Assembly (NCBI RefSeq): GCF_015767635.1
Contig: NZ_CP065230.1
Span: 868,001 to 932,000, forward strand
DNA: 64,000 nt
Source: Halomonas sp. A40-4
GTDB lineage: Bacteria; Pseudomonadota; Gammaproteobacteria; Pseudomonadales; Halomonadaceae
Reading direction: 5' to 3'
This document shows, one piece after another, positions 1-8,071 of the stretch (position 1 is its first letter; the number at the start of each line of letters is the position of its first letter). The notes below the pieces were generated by a model. The model was not told where the DNA came from and ran no database searches. It worked only from the letters and a program-made list of their open reading frames with translations. The translations under genes and the position numbers were made by a program.

Positions 1-383
1 AGCGCGTCGAAGTGCTGGATGGCGAATTCCAGGAGCGCCGCAGTCTGGAGTTACTGCAGGCCATGATCATGGCCGCCCGTGCCGATGGCCATATTGATGA
101 ACAAGAGCAGGCATTGATCACCGAGCAGATTGATGAGTTGGGTGCCGACGAGGAAATGCACCGCTGGGTCGAGCAGCAGCTCAAAGCACCGCTGGACGCT
201 CAGGCCCTGGCGCGCGAGGCAGACTCCCCCCAGGCGGCACGGGAAATGTATTTGATCAGCGTCGCCGTCACCGATGAGCAAAATCCCATGGAGCGTGCCT
301 GGTTGGATCAGTTGGCAAACGCACTGGCGCTAACGCCGGATATGGTTCGAGAACTTGAACATCAAGCTCAGCAGGCCGGTTAA
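1..383 (+). CDS. DUF533 / TerB-like protein, C-terminal part (cut by window edge)
   Basis: The frame is open to the left edge, so only the C-terminal ~125 residues are present; a GTG at 12 is an internal codon candidate, not a convincing start. The visible part is an acidic, all-helical segment (LLQAMIMAARADGHIDEQEQ, then a second helical pair ending MVRELEHQ) that resembles the TerB-like C-terminal domain of DUF533 (YebE-type) inner-membrane proteins; the acidic ADGHID turn is typical of TerB folds. The function of the family is not established. Its TAA overlaps the pgpA ATG by one base (TAATG), so the two genes are probably translationally coupled. The family call is from sequence pattern only. 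Confidence 0.6.
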   Translation, partial: RVEVLDGEFQERRSLELLQAMIMAARADGHIDEQEQALITEQIDELGADEEMHRWVEQQLKAPLDAQALAREADSPQAAREMYLISVAVTDEQNPMERAWLDQLANALALTPDMVRELEHQAQQAG

Positions 384-862
384 TGCTCGAGACACTCAAT
401 TTGTGGATTGCCACGGGGCTTGGCTTGGGCCAGGCTCCATTTGCGCCGGGAACGCTGGGCTCGCTGTTGGGTATTCCCATTGCCTGGTGGTTACTGACGC
501 GTCCGCTCTCTCAGCAGGCGATGGTGGTGGGGGTGTTGTTGGTCGTGGCGGTGCCTATTTGCCAGTTGGCATCGCAGCACTTTATTGATGCCGACCACGG
601 CAGCATCGTGGTCGATGAATACGTCGCCTTTCCGCTGGCGGTGTTAGGGCTTCAGATGGCACGCCAGCCATTGGTCATGGCGTTGGCGTTTGCCGTCTAT
701 CGATTCTTCGATAGCCTAAAGCCGCCGCCGATTCACATGGCCGAGCTGGTAGATGGTGGTTTGGGGGTCGTGTTGGATGATGTGCTGGCGGCGGCGGTCA
801 CCTGGGTGGTAGTTGCCACGGGGTTGTTCATCTGGCAGCGCTCTCAACGACGCAGCGTTTAA
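383..862 (+). CDS. pgpA: Phosphatidylglycerophosphatase A
   Basis: A 159-residue inner-membrane enzyme that dephosphorylates phosphatidylglycerophosphate to phosphatidylglycerol in phospholipid synthesis. The PgpA signature blocks are visible in order: GLGLGQAPFAPGTLGS near residue 12, an acidic IVVDEYVAFP block near 74, RFFDSLKPPP near 107 and GGLGVVLDD near 125; the Asp/Glu-rich blocks hold the metal-binding residues of the family. Several hydrophobic segments separate them. Length is normal for the family. The ATG overlaps the stop of the upstream DUF533 gene. In many gammaproteobacteria pgpA follows thiL; here the upstream neighbour is different. A strong hairpin follows the stop. Confidence 0.93.
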   Translation: MLETLNLWIATGLGLGQAPFAPGTLGSLLGIPIAWWLLTRPLSQQAMVVGVLLVVAVPICQLASQHFIDADHGSIVVDEYVAFPLAVLGLQMARQPLVMALAFAVYRFFDSLKPPPIHMAELVDGGLGVVLDDVLAAAVTWVVVATGLFIWQRSQRRSV

Positions 863-888
863 CGACGAGCGCTGTGCCGGACGCATAA

Positions 889-919
889 AAACGCCGCAGG
901 CCAAAAGCCTGCGGCGTTT
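889..919. terminator. Bidirectional rho-independent terminator between pgpA and the aldehyde dehydrogenase
   Basis: A 13-bp perfect stem (889-901 pairs with 907-919) with a 5-base loop CAAAA. The stem begins AAA and ends TTT, so either strand gets a short U run. It sits between convergent genes ending at 862 (+) and 945 (-) and can serve both. Confidence 0.85.
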
Positions 920-944
920 GCGTATCGGCTGGTGTGTCGTGCGG

Positions 945-2327
945 TTACTCCTTGACGACAATGACCGACTTGACGTTGACGAATTCATGCATGCCGAAGC
1001 CGCCGTGTTCACGCCCGTAGCCGGAATCCTTCACGCCGCCAAAGGGCATTTCCGGGGTGGCGACGCCAAAGCCGTTGATGAACACCATGCCGGTATCGAA
1101 ATACTGGCTGGCAAGCTCGGTGGCGCGCTTCACATCCTTGGAGATGATACCGCCCCCCAGGCCATAACGGCTGTCGTTGGCGATGCGCATGGCGTCTTCA
1201 TCATCTTTGGCGCGAATCAACGCGGCCACCGGGCCAAACAGCTCGTCATCGTAGGCGGGCTGGCCGGGGGTCACATTATCCAGAACGGTCACCGGGTAGA
1301 AGGCACCTTTGCCTTCCGGCTTCTCACCACCGCAGAGGATCTTCGCGCCTTTGCGCACGCTTTCTTCCACCTGCTCGTGAAGGCCGTCGCGAAGATCGAC
1401 ACGGGCCATTGGGCCTAGGTCGCTATCTTCTTTGGTCGGGTCGCCCGCTTTCAAGTCCTTCATACGTGCCACATAGCGCTCTTTGAAGGCTTCGTAGTTT
1501 TTCTCGGTGACCACAAAGCGTTTTGCCGCTACACAGGTTTGGCCGCCGTTAAACACGCGACCGGTCACGCAGGTATCTACCGCAACGTCCAGGTCGGCAT
1601 CGTCCAGCACTAAGTAAGCATCGTTGGAGCCAAGCTCGAGTACCGTCTTTTTCAGATGCTCGGCTGCCTTGGCAGCGACCTTGCGGCCTGCACCGTCGCT
1701 GCCGGTCAGCGTGACGCCGCGCACCGCTTTGTGAGCGATAATTTCGTCGGAGACGTCATGAGAGATTACCAGCGTGCGGAAGACGTTTTCTGGCAGGCCC
1801 GCCTCGCGGTAGATTTTCTCAAGCAGCAGGCCACTGCCGGTGACGCATTCGGCATGCTTCAGCAGCACGGCATTGCCCGCCATGATGTTGGCGATCGAAT
1901 AACGTACGACCTGGTAGGCGGGGAAGTTCCACGGCTGAATACCGTAGATGACGCCCATCGGTGAATAGGTCACGATGCCGCGCTCACCGTTGCTCGGGTT
2001 GCGTACTTCATCGGCGAGCGTTTCAGGGCCGTGTTCGGCGGTGTAATCGCAGATGCCCGCACACAGGCCGACTTCCTGATAGGCCTGCTCAGGCAGCTTG
2101 CCCATTTCTTTTACCATCAAGTCGGCGAGCTCTTCCTTGTGCGCTTTGAGCGCCTCGCCGATAGCTTTGACCACTTTTGCGCGGTGCTCAAGGGATTTAA
2201 GCCGCCAGTCGAGAAATGCTTGATGACTTGCCTCAACCACCTGAATCGCTTGACTGGCATCCATCAGCGGATAGGTTTCCAGCGTTTCGCCGGTGGTTGG
2301 GTTAACGGTAGTGATGCTGTTGCTCAT
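945..2327 (-). CDS. NAD(P)-dependent aldehyde dehydrogenase, succinate-semialdehyde dehydrogenase (Sad/YneI) type
   Basis: A 460-residue aldehyde dehydrogenase that probably oxidises succinate semialdehyde to succinate. The family landmarks are present: PWNFP at 132-136, general base Glu231 in VLELGSNDAYLV and catalytic Cys265 in FNGGQTCVAAKR, followed by FGPV and PFGGVKDSGYGRE near the C-terminus. The short length and the NGGQTC-AAKR context fit the Sad/YneI branch rather than the longer GabD branch. The glycine that normally follows ELG is replaced (ELGSND instead of ELGGSD), a mild deviation. It is monocistronic; the upstream 212-bp gap contains a perfect TAGAC-N5-GTCTA dyad. The exact aldehyde is not certain. 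Confidence 0.85.
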   Translation of the reverse strand: MSNSITTVNPTTGETLETYPLMDASQAIQVVEASHQAFLDWRLKSLEHRAKVVKAIGEALKAHKEELADLMVKEMGKLPEQAYQEVGLCAGICDYTAEHGPETLADEVRNPSNGERGIVTYSPMGVIYGIQPWNFPAYQVVRYSIANIMAGNAVLLKHAECVTGSGLLLEKIYREAGLPENVFRTLVISHDVSDEIIAHKAVRGVTLTGSDGAGRKVAAKAAEHLKKTVLELGSNDAYLVLDDADLDVAVDTCVTGRVFNGGQTCVAAKRFVVTEKNYEAFKERYVARMKDLKAGDPTKEDSDLGPMARVDLRDGLHEQVEESVRKGAKILCGGEKPEGKGAFYPVTVLDNVTPGQPAYDDELFGPVAALIRAKDDEDAMRIANDSRYGLGGGIISKDVKRATELASQYFDTGMVFINGFGVATPEMPFGGVKDSGYGREHGGFGMHEFVNVKSVIVVKE

Positions 2328-2445
2328 AAGATCTCCTATCTTTAGATCAACATTTTTAAATCGATGCGGTTAGGTCAGCGCCTCATGAATAAAGGCTTGC
2401 TACCTTCGCAGGGCTTCAGCACAACGCATCCTGACGTTGATGTTT

Positions 2446-2460
2446 TAGACGACTGGTCTA
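2446..2460. promoter_or_regulatory. Candidate TetR-family operator upstream of the aldehyde dehydrogenase
   Basis: Perfect inverted repeat TAGAC-GACTG-GTCTA, 119 bp upstream of the start codon of the minus-strand aldehyde dehydrogenase. TAGAC/GTCTA dyads are recognised by several TetR-type regulators (NemR/AcuR-like). No tetR gene lies in the window, so the regulator would act in trans. Confidence 0.4.
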
Positions 2461-2539
2461 CTGTTGCTGCTTATTTACTGTAGTAGAAATAGCCGACGCT
2501 GCCTAATAGACACTCGCTATGACGTGACAAAAGCAGTGA

Positions 2540-3166
2540 CTAGTCAAAGGTCGGTCCACCTGCCTCATCGCCCCACACGGCTTCCAAACGGTCATCGCGG
2601 CCACAGCTAAAGCGGTAGAACTTATAGCGTACGGGGTTTTTTTCGTAGTAGTTCTGGTGGTATTCCTCGGCCTCCCAGAAGGCCTCGGCGGGTAATATCT
2701 CGGTAGTGATCTCTTTTTCGAGACGTTCTTCCATGGCGGCTTTGGAGGCTTCAGCGAGGTCGCGCTGTTCGTCATTCTGATAAAAAATCGCCGAACGGTA
2801 CTGGTCGCCGACATCGCAGAACTGGCGGCCGACCGCGAAGGGGTCGATGTTGCGCCAGTAAATTTCCAGCAACTGCTCGTAGCTGATCTGGTCCGCGTCG
2901 TATTCGACCTTGACCACTTCGATATGGTCGGTATCGCCGCTGCTGACGTCGTCGTAAGTAGGTTCTTCAAGCTCGCCGCCGGTATATCCCGATATCGTGG
3001 CCGTCACGCCAGGCTGACGGTCGTAAGGCGGCTCCATACACCAAAAGCAACCCCCGGCAAATACCGCTTCCGCGGGCGTTTCAGCCTGCAGCGATGTACT
3101 GGTGATGCCAATGGCGGCCGTAGCGATACCCAGAGCTAACGGGCGAAACGGTAGGTGTTGCATCAT
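2540..3166 (-). CDS. msrA: Peptide-methionine (S)-S-oxide reductase MsrA, exported
   Basis: Reduces the S-epimer of methionine sulfoxide in proteins. The catalytic motif GGCFWC follows immediately after the export signal, and later blocks (YTGG, VEYDADQISYEQLL, FYRFSCGRDDRL) are of MsrA type; no MsrB domain is attached. I choose the ATG at 3166 because GGGAG lies 8 bases upstream and the protein then starts with a clean signal peptide (MMQHLPFRPLALGIATAAIG, predicted cleavage after SLQA); an ATG at 3193 would add nine residues that weaken the signal. The protein is about 208 residues and should act in the periplasm or be membrane-tethered. It is transcribed alone. Confidence 0.9.
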   Translation of the reverse strand: MMQHLPFRPLALGIATAAIGITSTSLQAETPAEAVFAGGCFWCMEPPYDRQPGVTATISGYTGGELEEPTYDDVSSGDTDHIEVVKVEYDADQISYEQLLEIYWRNIDPFAVGRQFCDVGDQYRSAIFYQNDEQRDLAEASKAAMEERLEKEITTEILPAEAFWEAEEYHQNYYEKNPVRYKFYRFSCGRDDRLEAVWGDEAGGPTFD

Positions 3167-3264
3167 GAGGTTGACTCCCGGTAGGTGAACCATGCTGTCG
3201 TCAGTTCTGAGTTGTTAAGTCGCCGGGTAGTTCACTTTCCTTATAAGCGAACGCTATCCCCTCG

Positions 3265-4173
3265 TTAAACCCGGCCTTGGCGTGGGGGCCATACGTCGTC
3301 CAGGGTTTTTAGCGCGGCGGCGATGGGTGGCTCGACGGAACGATCGTGTCGCCAAATCAGGCCCAGTGAACAGGGCAGGCGAACATGCTCCGCCACGGCC
3401 AGGCCGCTCTCCTGACGTTCCGCCATGGCCAGGGCATCCCGTGCCAGGCTAAGGCCCACGCCGGCGCGCACTAGATCGAGCATGCAGGCTTCCTGGTCGA
3501 CCTGGGCGACACGGTTTGGCGTGATGCCGCCGTCGGCCAGGCGATGGTGAAGGAGCCGGTGGTGGACGGAGTCGGGGGGCGTGACGATCCACGGTAGACG
3601 GGCCAGAGACGTCCAGCGGGTGTCTGCCAGCCGCGCCTCCCAGCCGGCAGGGGCAATCACGTGATAGTCAAACTGGGTCAGCTCTCGCCAGGCCAGCGCC
3701 GAGTGGCCGGTACCTTCACCCGGGGGCGCCAGGTAAAAGCCCACGTCCAGCTCACCCTTTTCAATGCGCGTCAGTACGCGGCCACTCATGCCGTGGTGCA
3801 GCTCGGTTTCCAGCTGTGGCGCCCTGAGCATCAGGCGGCTTAAAAAAGCTCCCAGACGAATAAACTCGGGGTCGACGATGGTGCCGATGGTCAGTTTGCC
3901 GCGCAGCGTGCTGTGCAGGGCGCTGGCGGTTTGTTCAAAAGCGCTGGCGCTGGCCAATGCCTTTTCGGCGGCCGGCAGGAGAGCAAGGCCGTCGGCGGTC
4001 AGGCTCAGGCCTTGAGGACGTCGGTTGAAGAGAGCGAGCCCCAGGCTGGCCTGAAGCTGCTTCAACTTTAGGCTTACGGCGGGCTGGGTGAGGTGCAGTT
4101 GCTCGGCGGCGCGTGACACGCTGCCAGCGCGGGCAACCGCCACGAACGCCCGTAGTGTGGCGTATTCCTGCAT
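3265..4173 (-). CDS. LysR-family transcriptional regulator, divergent from mmsA
   Basis: A 302-residue LysR regulator: N-terminal winged helix-turn-helix (residues ~3-62, with VSRAAEQLHLTQPAVSLKLK) and a C-terminal periplasmic-binding-type effector domain. It is divergent from mmsA and the GMC oxidoreductase with a 139-bp shared control region containing a T-N11-A type dyad (4201-4225). By position it is the likely activator of that pair, and its effector may be the substrate of the pathway, for example 3-hydroxypropionate or an acyl semialdehyde. That assignment is inference from gene order. Confidence 0.88.
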   Translation of the reverse strand: MQEYATLRAFVAVARAGSVSRAAEQLHLTQPAVSLKLKQLQASLGLALFNRRPQGLSLTADGLALLPAAEKALASASAFEQTASALHSTLRGKLTIGTIVDPEFIRLGAFLSRLMLRAPQLETELHHGMSGRVLTRIEKGELDVGFYLAPPGEGTGHSALAWRELTQFDYHVIAPAGWEARLADTRWTSLARLPWIVTPPDSVHHRLLHHRLADGGITPNRVAQVDQEACMLDLVRAGVGLSLARDALAMAERQESGLAVAEHVRLPCSLGLIWRHDRSVEPPIAAALKTLDDVWPPRQGRV

Positions 4174-4200
4174 GGGCGACCTTCTTGATGCGCATTGTTA

Positions 4201-4225
4201 TTAATCAAGCTTATATCGTGGTTAA
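4201..4225. promoter_or_regulatory. Candidate LysR binding site between lysR and mmsA
   Basis: Interrupted dyad TTAATCA-N11-TGGTTAA with one mismatch between arms. Spacing and AT-rich arms fit the T-N11-A architecture of LysR-type sites. It is 28 bp upstream of the lysR start and 88 bp upstream of the mmsA start, the usual position for autorepression plus activation. Confidence 0.45.
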
Positions 4226-4312
4226 AAATTACTCAATTGATTGCCCCCGTTAGGCGGTTAATCTGGTGTTACCGCTATTTTAACTATCACGATACTTATA
4301 AAGGTTGCTTCC

Positions 4313-5830
4313 ATGACCACCACAACGACCACCGCTATCCAGCATTTTATTAATGGCCAGGTAAGCCAGGGCACTGGCGATGCCCAGGACGTGTTTAATC
4401 CCGCGACGGGCCAGGTTAGCGGGCGCGTGTCGTTAGCCGGTGAGCACGATGTGAATGCCGCCGTGGACGCCGCCCAGGCTGCGTTTCCTGCCTGGGCCGA
4501 TACGCCGGCCATTCGCCGCGCGCGGGTGATGTTCAGGTTTCTGGAGTTGCTCAACGCCAATAAAGACGCGTTGGCCGAGGCGATCACCAAAGAGCACGGC
4601 AAGGTGTTTACCGATGCCCAGGGTGAAGTGGCGCGGGGTATCGATATCGTCGAGTTCGCCTGCGGTATTCCCCAGTTGATGAAGGGCGACTATACCGAAC
4701 AGGTGAGCACCGGTATCGATAACTGGACGGTACGCCAGCCGCTAGGTGTAGTGGCGGGGATTACGCCGTTCAACTTCCCCGTCATGGTGCCCATGTGGAT
4801 GTTTCCTGTGGCCATTGCGACGGGTAATACGTTTATCCTCAAGCCGAGCCCGCTGGACCCCAGCGCCTCATTGATGATTGCCGACCTGCTCAAGCAAGCC
4901 GGTTTGCCCAATGGTGTGTTCAACGTGCTGCAGGGCGGTAAAGACGCGGTTGAGCGGCTGCTGGATCACCCTGACGTCAAGGCACTGTCGTTTGTCGGCT
5001 CCACGCCCATCGCCAACCTCATTTACGAGCGCGGTGCCCGCCACGGGAAACGCGTCCAGGCGCTCGGCGGGGCGAAAAACCATATGGTGGTGATGCCCGA
5101 TGCACATCTGGATAAGGCCGTTGATGCTCTGGTCGGCGCCGCCTATGGCTCAGCGGGCGAGCGCTGCATGGCAATCAGTGTGGCCGTGTTGGTGGGTGAT
5201 GTGGCCGATAAGATCGTGCCAGCGCTTGCGGAGCGCGCCAAGTCCCTCAAAGTGAAAAACGGTATGCAACTGGACGCTGAAATGGGCCCGATTGTGACCC
5301 GCGAAGCGCACCAGCGCATTACCGGTTACATCGACAAAGGCGTGGCCGAGGGGGCCGAACTGCTGGTTGACGGGCGCGAGTTTGACGCTTCACAGACCGG
5401 CGACGGCTGCGCAGATGGTTTCTGGATGGGCGGTACGCTGTTTGACCACGTCACCCCGGACATGACGATCTACAAAGAAGAGATTTTTGGCCCGGTACTG
5501 GTCTGCGTGCGGGTTCCCGATGCGGCCACGGCGATTCAATTGATCAACGACCATGAGTTTGGCAACGGCGTCAGCTGTTTCACTGAAAGCGGCAGCGTGG
5601 CACGGGAGTTTGGTCGTCGCATTCAAGTGGGCATGGTGGGTATCAACGTGCCGATTCCGGTGCCCATGGCCTGGCACGGCTTTGGCGGCTGGAAGCGCTC
5701 GTTGTTCGGCGATACCCATGCCTACGGCGAGGAAGGCGTGCGTTTCTACACCAAGCAGAAGTCGATCATGCAGCGCTGGTCCGACTCGATCAATGGCGGG
5801 GCGGACTTTGTCATGCCCACGGCTAAGTAA
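4313..5830 (+). CDS. mmsA: CoA-acylating (methyl)malonate-semialdehyde dehydrogenase
   Basis: Converts methylmalonate semialdehyde to propionyl-CoA or malonate semialdehyde to acetyl-CoA with NAD+ and CoA. The 505-residue protein has ITPFNFP near 150, catalytic Cys285 in GSAGERCMA, and [12 protein letters not shown] near 254 where hydrolytic aldehyde dehydrogenases carry the general-base Glu; the Asn there is the hallmark of the CoA-acylating ALDH6 branch. The start has AAAGG upstream. It is followed after 26 bp by a GMC oxidoreductase, and the pair resembles DddC and DddA of 3-hydroxypropionate/acrylate breakdown in Halomonas. A role in valine or beta-alanine catabolism is the alternative. 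Confidence 0.92.
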   Translation: MTTTTTTAIQHFINGQVSQGTGDAQDVFNPATGQVSGRVSLAGEHDVNAAVDAAQAAFPAWADTPAIRRARVMFRFLELLNANKDALAEAITKEHGKVFTDAQGEVARGIDIVEFACGIPQLMKGDYTEQVSTGIDNWTVRQPLGVVAGITPFNFPVMVPMWMFPVAIATGNTFILKPSPLDPSASLMIADLLKQAGLPNGVFNVLQGGKDAVERLLDHPDVKALSFVGSTPIANLIYERGARHGKRVQALGGAKNHMVVMPDAHLDKAVDALVGAAYGSAGERCMAISVAVLVGDVADKIVPALAERAKSLKVKNGMQLDAEMGPIVTREAHQRITGYIDKGVAEGAELLVDGREFDASQTGDGCADGFWMGGTLFDHVTPDMTIYKEEIFGPVLVCVRVPDAATAIQLINDHEFGNGVSCFTESGSVAREFGRRIQVGMVGINVPIPVPMAWHGFGGWKRSLFGDTHAYGEEGVRFYTKQKSIMQRWSDSINGGADFVMPTAK

Positions 5831-5856
5831 CGCGCTCTCTTTGCTGGAGATAGCTC

Positions 5857-7518
5857 ATGTCCGATACCTCTCATCAGTTTGACTACATCGTGGTCGGCGC
5901 CGGCACCGCCGGATGTCTGCTGGCCAATCGATTGAGCGCCAACCCCGATCATCGGGTGCTACTGATCGAGGCGGGCGGGCGCGATAACTATCACTGGATT
6001 CATATTCCGGTGGGTTACCTTTACTGCATCAATAACCCGCGCACTGACTGGATGTTCCGCACCGAGCCGGATAAAGGGCTCAACGGTCGCTCGTTGATTT
6101 ACCCGCGGGGCAAGACCCTGGGCGGCTGTTCGAGCATCAACGGCATGCTGTATATCCGAGGCCAGGCGCGGGATTATAACCACTGGGCCGAGGTGACCGG
6201 CGACGATGCCTGGCGCTGGGAAAACTGCCTGCCTGATTTTATCAAGCACGAACACCATCATCGTCTGGACGAAGGTGGCGATGCTGATCCCGAGCACCGC
6301 GACTTCCATGGCCACGGCGGTGAATGGCGGGTGGAAAAGCAGCGGTTAAGCTGGCAAGTGCTGGATGATTTTGCTGAAGCAGCGGCACAGTCAGGTATTC
6401 CCCGGACACGCGACTTTAATCGCGGCGACAACGAAGGGGTGGACTACTTTGAGGTCAATCAGCGCGCCGGTTGGCGTTGGAATACATCAAAAGCGTTTTT
6501 GAAGCCGGTGCGACAGCGTCATAACCTGACCGTCTGGCACTCAACCCATGTCAACCAACTCCTATTTGCTAACGATGGCACAACACCCCACTGTGTGGGT
6601 GCCGAGGTGGTGCGCAACGGTGAAACGCTGCGTGTGGGCGCCAACCGGGAAGTGATCCTGTCTGCCGGGTCGATTGGTTCGCCTCAGTTGTTGCAGCTTT
6701 CCGGCATTGGTCCCGCTGACCTGCTGGCCGAGCACGATATCGAGGCAGTGAGCGCCTTGCCCGGCGTGGGCGAAAACCTGCAGGATCACCTGCAAATCCG
6801 CTCGGTGTATAAGGTTCAGGGGGGTAAAACGCTCAACACGATAGCCAATTCCCTGGTAGGCAAGGCTAAAATTGGCCTGGAATATGCCCTTAAACGTACT
6901 GGTCCCATGAGCATGGCGCCGTCACAGCTGTGCATATTTACGCGCAGCTCCGAGGAGTATGACGACGCCAATATCCAGTATCACGTTCAGCCGTTAAGCC
7001 TGGAAGCGTTTGGTCAGCCGCTGCACCCCTATGCCGCGATTACGGCGAGCGTGTGTAACCTGAATCCCAGCAGCCGCGGGACGGTCAGGATTAAAAGCCG
7101 CGACCCGCGCCAGGCACCGGCGATAGCGCCGAATTACCTGAGTACGCCGGAGGATCGCCAGGTGGCGGCTGATTCCTTGCGGGTCACGCGTAGAATTGCC
7201 GAGCAGCCGGCCTTTGCGAAGTATCAGCCTGAGGAAGTAAAACCGGGCCTTGAGTACCAGAGCGACGACGAGCTGGCGCGCCTGGCAGGTGATATTGGCA
7301 CGACGATTTTTCATCCGGTGGGCACCGCGCGGATGGGGCGAGACGACGATCCCATGGCCGTGGTCGATAGCCGACTGCGGGTTCGGGGTGTCACTGGCCT
7401 TCGGGTGGCGGATGCCAGCGTGATGCCGACGATCACCAGCGGCAACACCAATTCACCGACGCTGATGATCGCTGAAAAAGCCGCAGGGTGGATACTTTCG
7501 GCGCGGTCATCGTACTGA
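5857..7518 (+). CDS. GMC-family FAD oxidoreductase (choline dehydrogenase / DddA / HpdH-like)
   Basis: A 553-residue flavoprotein of the glucose-methanol-choline family. Visible are the FAD dinucleotide motif GAGTAG (14-19), the PRGKTLGGCSSING signature near 85-97, GSIGSPQLLQLSGIGP near 272, and the catalytic pair His486 (HPVGTARMG) and Asn530 (SGNTNSPT). It is the second gene of the mmsA operon. In Halomonas and Pseudomonas, GMC enzymes paired with an MmsA homologue oxidise 3-hydroxypropionate to malonate semialdehyde, which MmsA converts to acetyl-CoA; that is the favoured role here. Choline dehydrogenase proper is less likely because no betB or betI is nearby. Confidence 0.85.
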   Translation: MSDTSHQFDYIVVGAGTAGCLLANRLSANPDHRVLLIEAGGRDNYHWIHIPVGYLYCINNPRTDWMFRTEPDKGLNGRSLIYPRGKTLGGCSSINGMLYIRGQARDYNHWAEVTGDDAWRWENCLPDFIKHEHHHRLDEGGDADPEHRDFHGHGGEWRVEKQRLSWQVLDDFAEAAAQSGIPRTRDFNRGDNEGVDYFEVNQRAGWRWNTSKAFLKPVRQRHNLTVWHSTHVNQLLFANDGTTPHCVGAEVVRNGETLRVGANREVILSAGSIGSPQLLQLSGIGPADLLAEHDIEAVSALPGVGENLQDHLQIRSVYKVQGGKTLNTIANSLVGKAKIGLEYALKRTGPMSMAPSQLCIFTRSSEEYDDANIQYHVQPLSLEAFGQPLHPYAAITASVCNLNPSSRGTVRIKSRDPRQAPAIAPNYLSTPEDRQVAADSLRVTRRIAEQPAFAKYQPEEVKPGLEYQSDDELARLAGDIGTTIFHPVGTARMGRDDDPMAVVDSRLRVRGVTGLRVADASVMPTITSGNTNSPTLMIAEKAAGWILSARSSY

Positions 7519-7538
7519 CACTTTTTTACGCGATAGTA

Positions 7539-7567
7539 TTGACGTGTGCTGAAACAAGGCGCATTCT
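7539..7567 (+). promoter_or_regulatory. Weak candidate promoter for the cold-shock gene
   Basis: TTGACG (7539-7544), 17-bp spacer, then CATTCT (7562-7567). The -35 is good, the -10 poor. If used it gives a ~135-nt leader before the cold-shock ORF, the leader length common in cspA-type genes. Confidence 0.3.
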
Positions 7568-7709
7568 TCTGAGCAGTAGGTTAGCAAGTCGAACGTTGTC
7601 AGCAGTATCGAAGCGCCGCAAGCGTTGAGTCTGGTGAAAGTTTCTTGTTCTACCCACTGCAACTCGGGTATTACCCGGCTTTAAATACGCTTTATCGAGG
7701 ATTTCGATC

Positions 7710-7913
7710 ATGGCAACTGGTACCGTTAAGTGGTTTAACGACACTAAAGGCTTCGGCTTCATTTCTCCGGACGACAACGGCGACGACCTGTTCGCGCATT
7801 TCTCCGAAATTCAGGCTGACGGCTTCAAAACTCTGCAAGACGGTCAGAAGGTTTCCTTCGACGTCACCCAGGGTAAAAAAGGCCTTCAGGCTTCCAACAT
7901 CAAAGTTCTGTAA
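7710..7913 (+). CDS. cspA: Cold-shock domain protein (CspA family)
   Basis: A 67-residue single cold-shock domain (OB fold) that binds single-stranded nucleic acid and acts as an RNA chaperone in the cytoplasm. RNP1-like KGFGFISP and RNP2-like DLFAHFS are intact, the start [11 protein letters not shown] is canonical, and the length matches the family. A 191-bp untranslated region precedes it and a strong terminator follows, so it is monocistronic. Which of the csp paralogues it is cannot be told from this window, so the symbol is a family label. Confidence 0.95.
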   Translation: MATGTVKWFNDTKGFGFISPDDNGDDLFAHFSEIQADGFKTLQDGQKVSFDVTQGKKGLQASNIKVL

Positions 7914-7933
7914 TTCAGAACGATGATGTGTGC

Positions 7934-7984
7934 CATCAGCCGATAGCTGATGTGCTGAAAAACCCCGCTTATGCGGGGTTTTTT
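7934..7984 (+). terminator. Rho-independent terminator of the cold-shock gene, with a preceding hairpin
   Basis: Small stem CATCAGC (7934-7940) / GCTGATG (7946-7952), followed by a GC stem AACCCCGC (7961-7968) / GCGGGGTT (7973-7980) and a run of Ts to 7984. The second hairpin is a textbook terminator; the first may stabilise the transcript end. Confidence 0.9.
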
Positions 7985-8071
7985 GTATGTGTATGAAAAA
8001 TCGCCACATTACTCGCCCTAGACGTTGCTTTGCGCTAGGGTGAGGTTTTTTTAAGCAAGGGATGAATCATC

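Noticed and set aside
813-1418. Plus-strand open frame over the pgpA end and aldehyde dehydrogenase
   Set aside because: Crosses the terminator and lies antisense to a conserved gene.
5857-7518. Choline dehydrogenase (betA) assignment for the GMC protein
   Set aside because: No betB, betI or choline transporter nearby; operon with mmsA points to a different alcohol substrate.
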